A DNA stretch of 64,000 nucleotides from Erysipelothrix aquatica (GCF_009828775.2 NZ_WTSY02000007.1:1-64000), one strand, 5' to 3'. Positions 54,367-63,993 are shown, numbered from the stretch's first letter. Translations and numbers: made by a program. The notes: generated by a model from the letters alone, not told the origin.

Positions 54367-56517
54367 TTATGATTTCGTTTCTGGTGTTTCTGTTGATTCT
54401 GGTTTTTTGACTTCTGGTTTTGGTAACAATGCTTTACGTGATGCATTGACACGTCCACGATCGTCAATTTCAGTAACTTTAACTTGGATAATATCACCGA
54501 GTTTTAACACATCTTCAACATTTTCTACACGCTCGTGCGCAATTTTTGAGACATGAAGCAATGCGTCAGTTCCTTCAAACAACTGTACGAAGGCACCGAA
54601 TTTTTCAATACGGACAACCTTAGCGTCGTAAATTTCACCGACTTTAGCTTCGCGCACAATGTTTTCGATAATTGATTTGGCTTTATTGATAGCTGCCATA
54701 TCACTATGGTAAATAACGACACGTCCATCATCTTCGATATCAATTTTGACATTATCGGCATCTTCAATGATTTGGTTAATAATTTTTCCACCAGCACCAA
54801 TGACATCACGAATCTTGTCTGGAGCAATTTGTAGTTGCGCAATCTTGAGTGCATACGTACCAACTTCAGGACGTGGTTCAGAAATAACAGCATCCATCGC
54901 ATCCATCATTTCAGCACGACCAATTTTTGCTTGAGCAAGCGCTTCTTGTAGAATTTCACGGCTCAATCCTTTAATTTTAATATCCATTTGAAGTGCAGTG
55001 ATCCCATTTTTAGTACCCGCTACTTTAAAGTCCATATCTCCGAAATGGTCTTCCATTCCTTGGATATCTGTAAGGATGGTGTAATCATCACCCAATTGAA
55101 CAAGACCCATCGCAATACCACTCACTGCTGCTTTGATTGGAACACCCGCTGCCATTAATGCAACAGATCCAGCACAGATACTTGCTTGTGATGATGATCC
55201 ATTGGATTCTAAGACTTCAGCAACTAAACGAATTGTATATGGGAATTCTTCGATTGTTGGTAAGACGTATGACAATGCGCGTTCACCAAGCGCACCGTGA
55301 CCAATTTCACGACGCCCTGGAGCACCCATGCGTCCGGTCTCTCCAACTGAGTATGGAGGGAAATTATAGTGATGCATGAAGCGTTTTTCTTCAACATCGG
55401 AAAGGTCATCAATAATTTGAGTGTCTCCCATTGCACCTAAAGTAGCAACAGAAAGGACTTGTGTTTCCCCACGTGTAAATAAACCACTTCCGTGAACACG
55501 TGGAAGAATATCCATTTGGACATTCAATGGGCGAACTTCCGCAACACCACGCCCATCAGGACGAATTTTCTCAACAGAGATTAAACGACGAACTTCACCC
55601 GCAACAATCGCATGTGTATATTCTTTAACATGCTTCAATGTCTTCGTTTTTGTTTTTTCGTCTTCGTATTCTTTAGCTTCGAAGTGTGATTGTGCTTGTT
55701 CTTCCAAGTCATCAATTGCACCATAACGTTCAAGTTTTTTCTCGATAGCAACAGCTTTACGTAAAGATGCTCCTACAAGTGCTTCAACTTCTTCTTGAAT
55801 TGCTTCAGGCACTTCGTACAAGGAAACTTCCATTTTTTCTTTAGCAACTGCTTGCGCAATTTCAATTTGATAATCGCATAATTTTTTGATCCATTCGTGA
55901 CCAAACATCATAGCATCTAGGAATTCTTCTTCAGAAACTTCTTGTGCTCCAGCCTCAACCATATTGATAGCATCTTTAGTGCCGGCAACAACTAAATGCA
56001 TGCGTGATTGTTCTTGTTGTTCAAGACTTGGATTTACAATGAATTCACCATCAATCATCCCAACGGTAACACCGGCAATGGGTCCTTCGAATGGAATATC
56101 GGACACACATAATGCAAGAGATGCTCCGAACATTGCTGCCATGTCTGGCGCATTATCTTTGTTTACTGAAAGTACAGTATTTACAACTTGTACTTCATTT
56201 CTAAACCCTTCCGCAAAAAGAGGACGAATTGTACGGTCGATAAGACGTGATGTCAGTGTTGCATGCTCACTGGGTCTTCCTTCTCGACGTAAAAAACCTC
56301 CTGGGATTTTACCAACAGAATATAATTTTTCTTCATAAGTCACTGTTAGTGGGAAGAAGTCAATATCCTTTGCTTTTTTACTTGCAGTTGCTGCTGAGAG
56401 CACCACTGTATCTTCATATCTTACTAATACGGATCCACCTGCTTGTTTTGCAAGTTCGCCGGTTTCAACGATTAATCGTTTACCATCGAAATCTAATTCG
56501 AATACTCTCTTGTCCAT
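54367..56517 (-). CDS. pnp: Polynucleotide phosphorylase
   Basis: 3'-5' phosphorolytic exoribonuclease of the RNA degradosome. Two RNase PH domains (about 10-225 and 310-540; the second has [19 protein letters not shown]-type and [13 protein letters not shown] with catalytic Asp) flank a helical domain; a KH domain ([19 protein letters not shown], about 555-615) and an S1 domain ([20 protein letters not shown], about 622-690) follow. The length of 716 residues is normal. It follows rpsO, the conserved order in bacteria, but a terminator stands between them. Confidence 0.97.
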   Translation of the reverse strand: MDKRVFELDFDGKRLIVETGELAKQAGGSVLVRYEDTVVLSAATASKKAKDIDFFPLTVTYEEKLYSVGKIPGGFLRREGRPSEHATLTSRLIDRTIRPLFAEGFRNEVQVVNTVLSVNKDNAPDMAAMFGASLALCVSDIPFEGPIAGVTVGMIDGEFIVNPSLEQQEQSRMHLVVAGTKDAINMVEAGAQEVSEEEFLDAMMFGHEWIKKLCDYQIEIAQAVAKEKMEVSLYEVPEAIQEEVEALVGASLRKAVAIEKKLERYGAIDDLEEQAQSHFEAKEYEDEKTKTKTLKHVKEYTHAIVAGEVRRLISVEKIRPDGRGVAEVRPLNVQMDILPRVHGSGLFTRGETQVLSVATLGAMGDTQIIDDLSDVEEKRFMHHYNFPPYSVGETGRMGAPGRREIGHGALGERALSYVLPTIEEFPYTIRLVAEVLESNGSSSQASICAGSVALMAAGVPIKAAVSGIAMGLVQLGDDYTILTDIQGMEDHFGDMDFKVAGTKNGITALQMDIKIKGLSREILQEALAQAKIGRAEMMDAMDAVISEPRPEVGTYALKIAQLQIAPDKIRDVIGAGGKIINQIIEDADNVKIDIEDDGRVVIYHSDMAAINKAKSIIENIVREAKVGEIYDAKVVRIEKFGAFVQLFEGTDALLHVSKIAHERVENVEDVLKLGDIIQVKVTEIDDRGRVNASRKALLPKPEVKKPESTETPETKS

Positions 56518-56573
56518 AGTTCACCTCATATTTATCTTTATCAATTTTATCATACTATTGCTGTAATGCCTAT

Positions 56574-56598
56574 TAAAAAAGGAGCGTTGCGCTCCTTT
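56574..56598 (-). terminator. Terminator of rpsO
   Basis: On the minus strand AAAGGAGCG and CGCTCCTTT pair around a 3-nt loop, followed by six T, just after the rpsO stop. Expression of pnp must come from readthrough or a promoter within 56518-56573 that I cannot define. Confidence 0.85.
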
Positions 56599-56601
56599 CG
56601 A

Positions 56602-56868
56602 TTATTTTCTTAATCCTAAACGTGTGATTAATTCACGGTAACGGTTGATGTCCTCGTTACGTAAGTATGTTAATAAGTTACGACGACGTCCAACTTTTTT
56701 AAGAAGTCCACGGTTTGAGTGGTAATCTTTCTTATGTTCTTTCATATGAACTGTAAGAGTATTGATTTCTTCTGTTAATACGGCTACTTGTACTTCTACT
56801 GAACCTGTATCTTTTTCATCACGAGCGAATTCTTTCATGATTTCTTGTTTTCTTGCTTTTGATAACAT
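56602..56868 (-). CDS. rpsO: Ribosomal protein S15
   Basis: Primary binding protein of the 16S rRNA central domain. The sequence shows the S15 landmarks [35 protein letters not shown] and [14 protein letters not shown]. Length is 88 residues, standard. The ATG at 56868 has AGGAGG seven bases upstream. It has its own promoter and a folded leader. Confidence 0.97.
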   Translation of the reverse strand: MLSKARKQEIMKEFARDEKDTGSVEVQVAVLTEEINTLTVHMKEHKKDYHSNRGLLKKVGRRRNLLTYLRNEDINRYRELITRLGLRK

Positions 56869-56945
56869 GTATTTGTCCTCCTATGCTTCTAAGCCCTTTG
56901 AAACCGCGTATTCCGTCGAGGAGACGTGAAACCCAGTCACAAAGC
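56869..56945 (-). ncRNA. Candidate S15 autoregulatory leader of rpsO
   Basis: On the minus strand the leader can form an outer helix (AAGCTTTG with CAAAGGGCTT, two bases bulged) enclosing small hairpins (GTGA/TCAC, CGTC/GACG and GAA/TTC). This gives a multi-branch junction such as S15 binds in rRNA. Many rpsO leaders are bound by S15, but leader types differ between phyla. I see structure only; binding is inference. Confidence 0.45.
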
Positions 56946-56951
56946 TTATTT

Positions 56952-56980
56952 ATAATATCATATATCTTCCATTACAACAA
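56952..56980 (-). promoter_or_regulatory. Promoter of rpsO
   Basis: On the minus strand TTGTTG (56975-56980) and TATTAT (56952-56957) are 17 bp apart, with TGA before the -10. Confidence 0.6.
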
Positions 56981-57012
56981 CATTATATCCAAATAATTTC
57001 TCTTTTATTGGC

Positions 57013-57522
57013 TTAAACAAACACTAAGTATGTTATCAACATCGCAATTGCAGAAATAACCGCAGCAATTGTTACAATCAATGGAACATACGAGCGAGCA
57101 TATCGCTCCACATACGCGATTTTGGGATGTGATTCATCATAGTAAACATTCAACGTTGAACCAAGCGGAAAATGATCACGCATCACTGTATTAAGCGATA
57201 CCATCGAGTTTCCGCGTAATCGCAAGACTGTATCAAGTAGATCCGTTTCTGCTTCTGTTTTAACGCGATGAAATGGTGTACTAACCGATTTTACGTAAGA
57301 ATATTTTAATGCTTTACGATACGGAACACCATCGACGGTATATTCAACGACAGGAGCCCGTGAGTCATTTATTGAATACTTGACAACTGTTCCTTTGGTT
57401 TGTACCTTATCGTCTGATTTGTATTTATTGTCACGTCGCTTTAATCCGATTGCAAAACCTACAAGTATGGCCAAGATTAAACCATAAATTGTTATCATAA
57501 TATTTAAAAGTGTATGCGACAT
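57013..57522 (-). CDS. DUF3592-like membrane protein
   Basis: A 169-residue protein with a membrane helix at each end (about 6-26 and 144-167) and a beta-rich middle (TKGTVVKYSINDSRAPVVEYTVDGVPYR, shown here only in part: VVEYTVDGVPYR), then FPLGSTLNVYYDESHPKIAY. This layout and the GSxxxVYYDxxxP motif are those of DUF3592. AGGGATT precedes the ATG. It follows a larger membrane-anchored gene by 33 bp. No function is known. Confidence 0.8.
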   Translation of the reverse strand: MSHTLLNIMITIYGLILAILVGFAIGLKRRDNKYKSDDKVQTKGTVVKYSINDSRAPVVEYTVDGVPYRKALKYSYVKSVSTPFHRVKTEAETDLLDTVLRLRGNSMVSLNTVMRDHFPLGSTLNVYYDESHPKIAYVERYARSYVPLIVTIAAVISAIAMLITYLVFV

Positions 57523-57555
57523 AACGAATCCCTACTTTCTTTATTCCGTATTTGA

Positions 57556-58848
57556 CTATTGATTTTCAAGTGCTTCAATGTCATTAAAAGATCCCGCGTG
57601 ATAGCGGTAGTATGTGATGTCATAGGCATGCTTCACGCCTTTTACGTTTATAACAATTGTATCTGTATTGGGTGCTTTGATAAACGCATGAACACCTCCA
57701 GCGCCATTCAAAACGGTCGCACCCCCATCGCCATTACTTAATTGACCACACAGATAATTATAATGTGCCGATTCGATGGATTTGTTTACTTTCAATACCC
57801 TATTGGTACAATCCGTATAGGAGTCGTATCGCAGCGTATCAACATTCAAAGCAGGATCTTTAGAAAACAACGTAACTTCGTTATTTCGCGTCTCATAGGC
57901 GATACTCACATCCGCAGGATCTAAATTGGACGCTTCCAAATCGATGATGCGTCCAACACCTAACGGTCCCGCCGCAGGTATAATAATTTGATCATGCAGG
58001 ACCAGGTTTTCATGTTTCACACCATCATTTGCTTTAGCAGGTGCCTGTTCAACCGTAAAAGTATGTGTTGCTGAATTATTATTTAGGTCACGCGTTTCGG
58101 CGAGATAGTGTGTGATACCTGTCTCGGAATCTGAATCGATGATTTTGAATGCAATACGCTTATCACCTTCTATTGGATCCTTTGCAGTGAAATATGATAC
58201 AAGGTCTAGGGACTCACCCGGTTCCAATTTAATGAATGAAGGCCCTGTGATGATTGGTGGTTGCGAATCCCTAACATTATAACTGAATATATAGGTTTGA
58301 CGTTCACCATTCTTCTCAGCGACTAGCGTTCCGATAAGTGGCAATTCTTTGTCACTATTTTTTGAAAACCTCGCATTTATCATCTCATAACTTTCATGAG
58401 AATAACGGTCAAAAAGGACGCCTTTGTCGTTTAGGCGAAAATGACGTCCATAGAAATTGGTGACATCATATTCTGCAATTTTTTCAGGAAACTCATCTCT
58501 TTGAGTAATGTATAAAGTGTTATCGAACGTGCGCATCATTAAATCTTGATTGGCATCAATAATTTGTTCTGATTCTTTTGTAACACGATATTCTGTAACA
58601 GCTGTCACGTCAATTCCCTCAACCGAAATAATGCGATCATAATGGGACTGCTTTGTATTAATTATCGCATTTTTAAAATCACCAAATTGGGCGTTTGAAT
58701 TGTTAGCATCAAATTCAAGCACAATATTGTCATTGAAAACGATGTTGAGCGGTTCAGCTTTTTCTTTTAAATAAAGCCCTCCAACAATTACTCCAAGAAC
58801 AGCTAAAAAAACTAGACCACCTATAACAATTGCTTTTTTATTCTTCAT
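57556..58848 (-). CDS. Membrane-anchored extracytoplasmic protein with an Ig-like module
   Basis: A 430-residue protein I do not recognise as a whole. A single N-terminal helix (about 5-25) without lipobox anchors it; the rest is predicted outside the cell. Around 195-275 it carries an Ig/HYR-like unit, with SQPPIITGPSFIKLEPGE as its entry and a THTFTVEQ end strand, as seen in surface proteins. A later part has paired cysteines (DCTNRVL, YLCGQL). The ATG at 58848 has GGAG seven bases upstream; an in-frame TTG at 58860 is part of that ribosome site. It forms a cluster with the DUF3592-like and four-helix genes. Confidence 0.78.
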   Translation of the reverse strand: MKNKKAIVIGGLVFLAVLGVIVGGLYLKEKAEPLNIVFNDNIVLEFDANNSNAQFGDFKNAIINTKQSHYDRIISVEGIDVTAVTEYRVTKESEQIIDANQDLMMRTFDNTLYITQRDEFPEKIAEYDVTNFYGRHFRLNDKGVLFDRYSHESYEMINARFSKNSDKELPLIGTLVAEKNGERQTYIFSYNVRDSQPPIITGPSFIKLEPGESLDLVSYFTAKDPIEGDKRIAFKIIDSDSETGITHYLAETRDLNNNSATHTFTVEQAPAKANDGVKHENLVLHDQIIIPAAGPLGVGRIIDLEASNLDPADVSIAYETRNNEVTLFSKDPALNVDTLRYDSYTDCTNRVLKVNKSIESAHYNYLCGQLSNGDGGATVLNGAGGVHAFIKAPNTDTIVINVKGVKHAYDITYYRYHAGSFNDIEALENQ

Positions 58849-58873
58849 ATTTTTCTCCAATCAATTTACACAA

Positions 58874-59248
58874 TCAATCTTGCAATACCAGTGCTGCAAG
58901 CAACACAACGCCAACTGCTTTAAGTATAGCAATCGCAATAAATATCAGTAAAAATGAAGATGCACGCGTTACGTCTGGCGTCCCCATAATCGCATGACTG
59001 CTTACATACATGTTTCCCGATACAATGTTCATAAAATCAAATATCGAAGCAGCAATGAGTAAACCAACGCCAATTCGTGATTGTTTGGTATTGGCAATGT
59101 TCGCCGCAATAATAAATAGTGCAAACGAAAGGGTGAGTACTGTCACAAAAACGTATAAATTAGATGGGACTAAGTACGCTATTATTTCGCCAAATAGCAC
59201 AATGGCAATAAGCACTGCAAAGTATTTCTTAGAATCCTTTTTCCCCAT
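58874..59248 (-). CDS. Small four-helix membrane protein, unknown
   Basis: A 124-residue protein with four predicted helices (about 9-27, 31-50, 58-77 and 98-122) and short loops. It resembles no family I can name. The ATG at 59248 has GAGGAGG eight bases upstream; the open frame continues to 59281 but without a better start. It is first in a three-gene leftward cluster (this gene, the Ig-like protein, the DUF3592-like protein) with gaps of 25 and 33 bp. Confidence 0.72.
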   Translation of the reverse strand: MGKKDSKKYFAVLIAIVLFGEIIAYLVPSNLYVFVTVLTLSFALFIIAANIANTKQSRIGVGLLIAASIFDFMNIVSGNMYVSSHAIMGTPDVTRASSFLLIFIAIAILKAVGVVLLAALVLQD

Positions 59249-59318
59249 ACAAGAATCCTCCTCATCTTCTCTATTAAGCATAGCACAGAATCAAGGGTAT
59301 ACCGTCCTATTTTGTTAC

Positions 59319-59343
59319 AAAAAAAAACTGCCTTTGGCAGTTT
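59319..59343 (-). terminator. Terminator of the 114-residue gene
   Basis: On the minus strand AAACTGCC and GGCAGTTT pair around a 3-nt loop and run into nine T. The stem overlaps the stop codon. Confidence 0.82.
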
Positions 59344-59686
59344 AAAGTGGTAATTCATTAAGTATGAGGCGAAGGTGTTGTGCATCAACACGATAATAAA
59401 CCATTTCATACAAGTCTTCATCTTTATACATTATGTACCCGAAATCGTCATCATGAAGGCGCGGATCACGCACTATAAAGTAAAGTTGGTTTGTCACGGG
59501 AATATCGTTGCTTTTGAGTTGATAAATATGCGTAGCCTCCCATTTGGGAATGGCCGTAAATACTTCTGCCGATTCGAAAAGTTCTTTTAATTGCGAAGCG
59601 TCCATAGTGACATCAACTTGCTCGTCTTCAAAACGACTAATTCTAAGGCTTTGTGTTAGTGCTGGTAAATCTGGAAATTCGTACAT
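59342..59686 (-). CDS. Small cytosolic protein of unknown function
   Basis: A 114-residue acidic soluble protein. It has no signal peptide or membrane helix and looks alpha/beta, with aromatic-rich strands in the C-terminal half (LYFIVRDPRLHDDDFGYIMY, EMVYYRVD). I recognise no family. It is supported as a gene by a good promoter at 59711-59739, GAGGTAG before the ATG, and a terminator at its end. It stands alone. Confidence 0.72.
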   Translation of the reverse strand: MYEFPDLPALTQSLRISRFEDEQVDVTMDASQLKELFESAEVFTAIPKWEATHIYQLKSNDIPVTNQLYFIVRDPRLHDDDFGYIMYKDEDLYEMVYYRVDAQHLRLILNELPL

Positions 59687-59710
59687 ACTGCTACCTCTAA
59701 TCTATGTTCA

Positions 59711-59739
59711 AGTATACGAGTTTCAAAGACTTGCTTCAA
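59711..59739 (-). promoter_or_regulatory. Promoter of the 114-residue gene
   Basis: On the minus strand TTGAAG (59734-59739) and TATACT (59711-59716) are 17 bp apart, 24 bp before the ATG. Confidence 0.65.
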
Positions 59740-59790
59740 TATATTTGACTTTGGACAGGGTCACAAACAGCAGCAAATGACTACTCAGGT

Positions 59791-60261
59791 CTATTGTGGA
59801 TACCAAATCACTTCAAACTCTTCACAGACAACATCCATTTCATCAATTTCAATGACAAGGCCACGATCTTTGAACGTGCGTTGCCAATACTGCCGATGGA
59901 TTTTCCGCCAACTTTTTAAACTTCGGTCCGCTTCCCCTTCTTTATAAGCATGTTCAGCCGTGACATCAGCAAAAGGAACGACGTATACTTTCGTAACTTG
60001 GATAACAGCAACGGGATTCTCGTGTCCATCAAGTATGATTTCTAGTGCTTGCTCCGATGGATGTGGCAAAGGTTCATTGGCCAACACATACTCAATGTAA
60101 GCACTCGCCGTTGCTGTTTTAATCCCTTTCACAGTCAAAAGTGCCAGTTCGTCAGCGAGTAAAGCAGTATCGCCAAAAGCCCACGCATCATGGAGGTGAA
60201 CATTCTCCAATTTAGTTTCTTTAAGAAAACTTTCCCAAAACACTTCTATCGTTTTATTCAT
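59791..60261 (-). CDS. ASCH-domain protein
   Basis: A 156-residue protein of the ASCH group, a beta-barrel related to PUA domains and linked to RNA binding or to nucleotide-derivative hydrolysis. The signature is the segment DELALLTVKGIKTATASAY (about 37-55) with the conserved Gly-x-Lys-x-Thr and the later VIQVTKVYVVPF, then ADRSLKSWRKIHRQYW. The N-terminal FWESFLKET is also typical of stand-alone members. Its substrate is unknown. AAGGGG precedes the ATG. Confidence 0.87.
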   Translation of the reverse strand: MNKTIEVFWESFLKETKLENVHLHDAWAFGDTALLADELALLTVKGIKTATASAYIEYVLANEPLPHPSEQALEIILDGHENPVAVIQVTKVYVVPFADVTAEHAYKEGEADRSLKSWRKIHRQYWQRTFKDRGLVIEIDEMDVVCEEFEVIWYPQ

Positions 60262-60295
60262 ACGTAATCCCCTTTCTCATATTATAAACGAAACA

Positions 60296-60332
60296 GAATA
60301 AAAAAACTCCAAGGATGACGTCTTGGAGTTTT
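60296..60332 (-). terminator. Terminator of the nucleoside/DcuC operon
   Basis: An 11-bp perfect stem (AAAACTCCAAG with its complement) around an 8-nt loop; on the minus strand a T-run follows. It lies 8 bp after the transporter stop. Confidence 0.85.
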
Positions 60333-60339
60333 GGAATGT

Positions 60340-61716
60340 TTATAGGAAGATAATCATTGATAAAACGAACATAAAGACAACACCAACAATCATTGGGACT
60401 GATGTACGTTTTACAATTTCGAATGGATCTTGTTTGACCGTTCCAGCAACGATAACAATGACAGCTGAAACTGGTGACACTGCACGGAGTAAGTTACCCG
60501 CAAGGCCCATTGGTACTGTAACTGCATATGGACTAATTCCTGCGGCAACAGCAAGCGGAACCATCAATGGCACCATGGCATAGAACAATGCAGTTCCACT
60601 ACCACTTAACAAGACGATTAGCGCTGTAAACACTACAAGAATTAATGGTAAGACAAATCCTGAAGCAGTCGTTGTTGACATGATAGTTTGAAGCTCAGTG
60701 ATAAGTCCAATCGCTTTTAATCCATCAACAAATGTTGATGCAGCAACAAGTAATACCACAATTCCCATGGCATTCCCCATACCTGAGAAGAATGACTCAG
60801 TTGTTTTAAGTACTTCTTGTCCATTACGGTGACGTACAATTTCACAGAATACCGCAATCATGAAACTCATGATTGTTACAACTTCAACGGATAGGTTCAG
60901 TGAAGCCCCAGCCATTGCATTATAACCAAAGACACCTAATAAAATTACAATTGGAAGTAAAGGAAGTAATGTGTAGACTGTTTTGTATAGTGCTCCACCT
61001 GTAATTTCTTTCACATCTTCAAGTTCCAAATCCATATCTGCAGATTCCGTAACTTTTTTGTCACAGTATTTTTGCCATAATGCATGTACCAAAGCCATTA
61101 CAAGAATTGTTGGTACAGAAATGATTGCATGGTAGTTAAAGACATATTCAGCAACTGGCATACCCAATTCAGCAGCAATTGCAACGTTGTCTGCTCCTAA
61201 TGGCGTTGGCATAACTGTTGCGGTTGTAGCAATAACTGCTGCAGCTGTGAGTGTTGACATTCCAGAACGGCGAAGTACTGGATACAGTGTAGCGAGTAAA
61301 ATAATTGCTAAGTTTGATGCACTTGGGATAACAAGTGATAACAAGTTTCCTAATAAGAATACGACTGGAACCAATACGTATGGTGATTTAACAATTGATA
61401 ATGGTTTTGTCAGTGTATTGACTGTAACTTCATTTGCTCCAATTTTACTCATGTAAGCTGTATAGCCCCCGAGTAACAAGATTACAAGTCCAGCCCCTGA
61501 AAGTTGTTTCTTGAACTGATCAATAATTGATAGTATCGGATCCACCAGTACGTTAACAGGTTCTTTAATGATTGCGTTACCATTCAAGATAGCAATCACC
61601 ATCAAGATAATTCCAACAGCAAATAGTGTAATTTTAATATCCATTTTCTTGAGAAGCATATATACAACAGCAACAACTGCTAATGCTCCTACAATAAACA
61701 TTAATGTAGTATTCAT
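60340..61716 (-). CDS. DcuC-family transporter, possibly for nucleosides
   Basis: A 458-residue membrane protein with about twelve helices. The segments LVIPSASNLAIILLATLYPVL and TVMPTPLGADNVAIAAELG resemble the DcuC (C4-dicarboxylate) group of the ion-transporter superfamily, as does the repeat-like VLLSGSGTALFYAMVPL in the second half. AGGAG precedes the ATG. It lies 10 bp downstream of nucleoside hydrolase and is cotranscribed with ribokinase, so the substrate may be a nucleoside or ribose rather than a dicarboxylate. The family match is fair; the substrate is inference from context. Confidence 0.82.
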   Translation of the reverse strand: MNTTLMFIVGALAVVAVVYMLLKKMDIKITLFAVGIILMVIAILNGNAIIKEPVNVLVDPILSIIDQFKKQLSGAGLVILLLGGYTAYMSKIGANEVTVNTLTKPLSIVKSPYVLVPVVFLLGNLLSLVIPSASNLAIILLATLYPVLRRSGMSTLTAAAVIATTATVMPTPLGADNVAIAAELGMPVAEYVFNYHAIISVPTILVMALVHALWQKYCDKKVTESADMDLELEDVKEITGGALYKTVYTLLPLLPIVILLGVFGYNAMAGASLNLSVEVVTIMSFMIAVFCEIVRHRNGQEVLKTTESFFSGMGNAMGIVVLLVAASTFVDGLKAIGLITELQTIMSTTTASGFVLPLILVVFTALIVLLSGSGTALFYAMVPLMVPLAVAAGISPYAVTVPMGLAGNLLRAVSPVSAVIVIVAGTVKQDPFEIVKRTSVPMIVGVVFMFVLSMIIFL

Positions 61717-61726
61717 AGTCTTTCTC

Positions 61727-62653
61727 CTATTGTTCTATGTTACATTTACGAATTGCATCCATAAACCATGTTTTGAATGCGTCAGCATCTACGTCTGATG
61801 TTACAGTCGCGTTTGCTTCTTTTCCTAGATAACCACGAAGGTCTACGAGTGTTGCACCCGCTGTCATTTCCCCTACTGTCTCAATCGCAACATGCGTTGT
61901 GACTGTTTCGAATAATTCTGGTTTCAATAAGTATGCGACTGCACATGCATCATACATTTTTAACCCTGTTCCAAATGATCCACCACGATACTGTTTGAAA
62001 AGACTGTAGAACATGTGACCAATTTGGTTCATATCTTTAATGATTTCAGAATCTTCTGGATAGACAAGTGCTTTCAAGCCCACATCCAATCCGACCATTG
62101 TTAATTTGATGCCACTTTCAAATACGATTTTTGCGGCTTCAGGATCAACTGCGATATTAAATTCTGAATACACTCCGAAGTTTCCACGACCCATTGATCC
62201 GCCCATCAAGACAATTTCGTCAATGCGATCGATGACTTGTGGGTATTCACGAATCAACATTGCAATATTTGTAAGTGGACCGATTGGGAGTAACACCGTC
62301 TTGTCATTAGCCATCAAAGTTTCATACATTGCTTCAACTGCCGATTTATCTAAAACAAGATCCTGTTGTGGTTCTGGGAAATCATATCCATCCATTCCAC
62401 TGGCACCATGAACACCACTTGCGTCTCGCGGTTCACGAAGCAATGGACGGCCTGCACCAATTGCAACAGGGATTGGTTTTTTATAAAAACTTAAAAGTTT
62501 CAAAAGGTTGTTCGTTGTTTTTTCAATTGAAACATTACCAGCTACTGTTGTAATTAATGATACATCCAACGTCTCATCAAACAAGGCAATTGCGATGGCA
62601 ACTGCATCGTCAATCCCAGGATCAGTATCAATTATAACTTTACGTTTATTCAT
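61727..62653 (-). CDS. Inosine-uridine-type nucleoside hydrolase
   Basis: Splits ribonucleosides into base and ribose. The calcium and ribose site is complete at the N-terminus (DTDPGIDDA, residues 9-17), with ISVAGNVSI-like TTVAGNVSIEKTTNN, VLLPIGPLTN, GGSMGRGNFG and SEFNIAVDPEAA as further landmarks of the family. The length of 308 residues is standard. GGAGGAATAG precedes the ATG. It sits between ribokinase, which would use its ribose product, and a transporter: a compact salvage operon. Confidence 0.94.
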   Translation of the reverse strand: MNKRKVIIDTDPGIDDAVAIAIALFDETLDVSLITTVAGNVSIEKTTNNLLKLLSFYKKPIPVAIGAGRPLLREPRDASGVHGASGMDGYDFPEPQQDLVLDKSAVEAMYETLMANDKTVLLPIGPLTNIAMLIREYPQVIDRIDEIVLMGGSMGRGNFGVYSEFNIAVDPEAAKIVFESGIKLTMVGLDVGLKALVYPEDSEIIKDMNQIGHMFYSLFKQYRGGSFGTGLKMYDACAVAYLLKPELFETVTTHVAIETVGEMTAGATLVDLRGYLGKEANATVTSDVDADAFKTWFMDAIRKCNIEQ

Positions 62654-62657
62654 AGCA

Positions 62658-63584
62658 CTATTCCTCCTCTTGCGCTTTCATAAAAGCTTCCAGATCACTT
62701 AAACGAGGCATTGAAGCTTGTGCTCCAACCTTCGTACACGCAAGCGCTCCTGCAGCACTTGCAAGTTTGAGCGTCTTTTCAATTTCAATATTTTGTGTCA
62801 AACCATAGAGCATCGTACCGATGAAAGCATCACCTGCACCGGTTGTATCTACGACATCAACTTTGAACGGTGCGGCTTCGACCGTCTTTTTTTGATCACA
62901 ATAGACACTTCCTTCTGAACCCATCGTGACGACAACTGCATGTACTCCTTTTTCAAAGAAGATTGCCGCTGCTTGCTCAACATCACGAACATTGTTTGGG
63001 AAAATTCCCGCCAATATTTCAGTTTCAGTTTGGTTCAAAACTAAATAATCAATATTTTGATAAATTGCGTCAGCAACCGCGACTGCAGGCGCTGGATTAA
63101 CAATGGTTCTCATGCCTTGTTTCTTAGAGACTTCCAAGCCATAAGAAACTTGTTCCAACGGAACTTCAAACTGTGCTAAGAAGTAATCGTCAGTGCCACC
63201 TTTTACATATTTATCAATTTGAGATGATGTCACGACCTCATTCGCACCAGCATCAAGAATAATTCGGTTATCATTATCTACACGGATAATAACTGCAGTT
63301 CCTGTAGGTACCTCATCATTCACATGAATTCCCGCAACGTGGACACCATATCGATTCATTTCCGAAATCGCATGATTTCCAAAACTATCATTACCCACAT
63401 TACCAATTAGATGTGTCGATGTTCCCAATCGGGATACAGCAACTGCTTGATTTCCACCTTTGCCACCAAGTGTTTGTACGAAACCATGGCCGTTCATTGT
63501 TTCGCCTTGATGTGGTAAACGATCTGCGGAGATCATTAAGTCTGTGTTGATACTGCCTAACACAAATACTTTACTTTTGCTCAT
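62658..63584 (-). CDS. rbsK: Ribokinase
   Basis: Phosphorylates ribose at C5. PfkB-family signatures are present: the N-terminal LGSINTDLMI and GGKGGNQAVA, and the C-terminal VVDTTGAGDAFIGT with catalytic Asp near 252. AGANE in the substrate lid (LDAGANEVV) is typical of ribokinase proper. The length of 308 residues fits. It overlaps the upstream GNAT gene by 14 bp and precedes nucleoside hydrolase by 4 bp. Confidence 0.94.
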   Translation of the reverse strand: MSKSKVFVLGSINTDLMISADRLPHQGETMNGHGFVQTLGGKGGNQAVAVSRLGTSTHLIGNVGNDSFGNHAISEMNRYGVHVAGIHVNDEVPTGTAVIIRVDNDNRIILDAGANEVVTSSQIDKYVKGGTDDYFLAQFEVPLEQVSYGLEVSKKQGMRTIVNPAPAVAVADAIYQNIDYLVLNQTETEILAGIFPNNVRDVEQAAAIFFEKGVHAVVVTMGSEGSVYCDQKKTVEAAPFKVDVVDTTGAGDAFIGTMLYGLTQNIEIEKTLKLASAAGALACTKVGAQASMPRLSDLEAFMKAQEEE

Positions 63585-63993
63585 AATACATCACCATTCC
63601 ACTTCCTAAACCATCATTGGGTCGTTCAATAAACCCAAACTTCTTGTAAAAGCTTTCCATCCCTCGAGTTGACATTAAGCCGATATAAGCATTATCACAA
63701 GCAACGGTACTGATATACTCGAGTGCATAATCCACAAGTATTTTACCGACACCGTTTCGTTGATAATCCTTTCGGACAATAACATCTTTGAGGAAAAAGA
63801 CAATGCGATTGTCGCCAATGACACGGGCACAACCGATTGCTTCGTCATATTCATCGTAGACAACAACATCATACAAATCATGTGCTAAAGCAATTTCAAT
63901 ATCTTTAGCATCGTAATCCATAAAATTTGCATCTGTATGTAATGCTTGATAAATCTGGGGTGTTAAACTGTTGCCAACAATTTTATATTTCAT
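63571..63993 (-). CDS. GNAT-family N-acetyltransferase
   Basis: A 140-residue acetyl-CoA-dependent acetyltransferase. The CoA-binding motif A is VIVRKDYQRNGVGKILVD (Q/RxxGxG/A form), preceded by the strand CARVIGDNRIVFFLKD and followed by the C-terminal FYKKFGFIERP. The acceptor is unknown; related small GNAT proteins act on amines or protein termini. It is the first gene seen of the operon with rbsK. The ATG at 63993 is seven bases from the window edge, so its upstream region is not visible. Confidence 0.9.
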   Translation of the reverse strand: MKYKIVGNSLTPQIYQALHTDANFMDYDAKDIEIALAHDLYDVVVYDEYDEAIGCARVIGDNRIVFFLKDVIVRKDYQRNGVGKILVDYALEYISTVACDNAYIGLMSTRGMESFYKKFGFIERPNDGLGSGMVMYYEQK

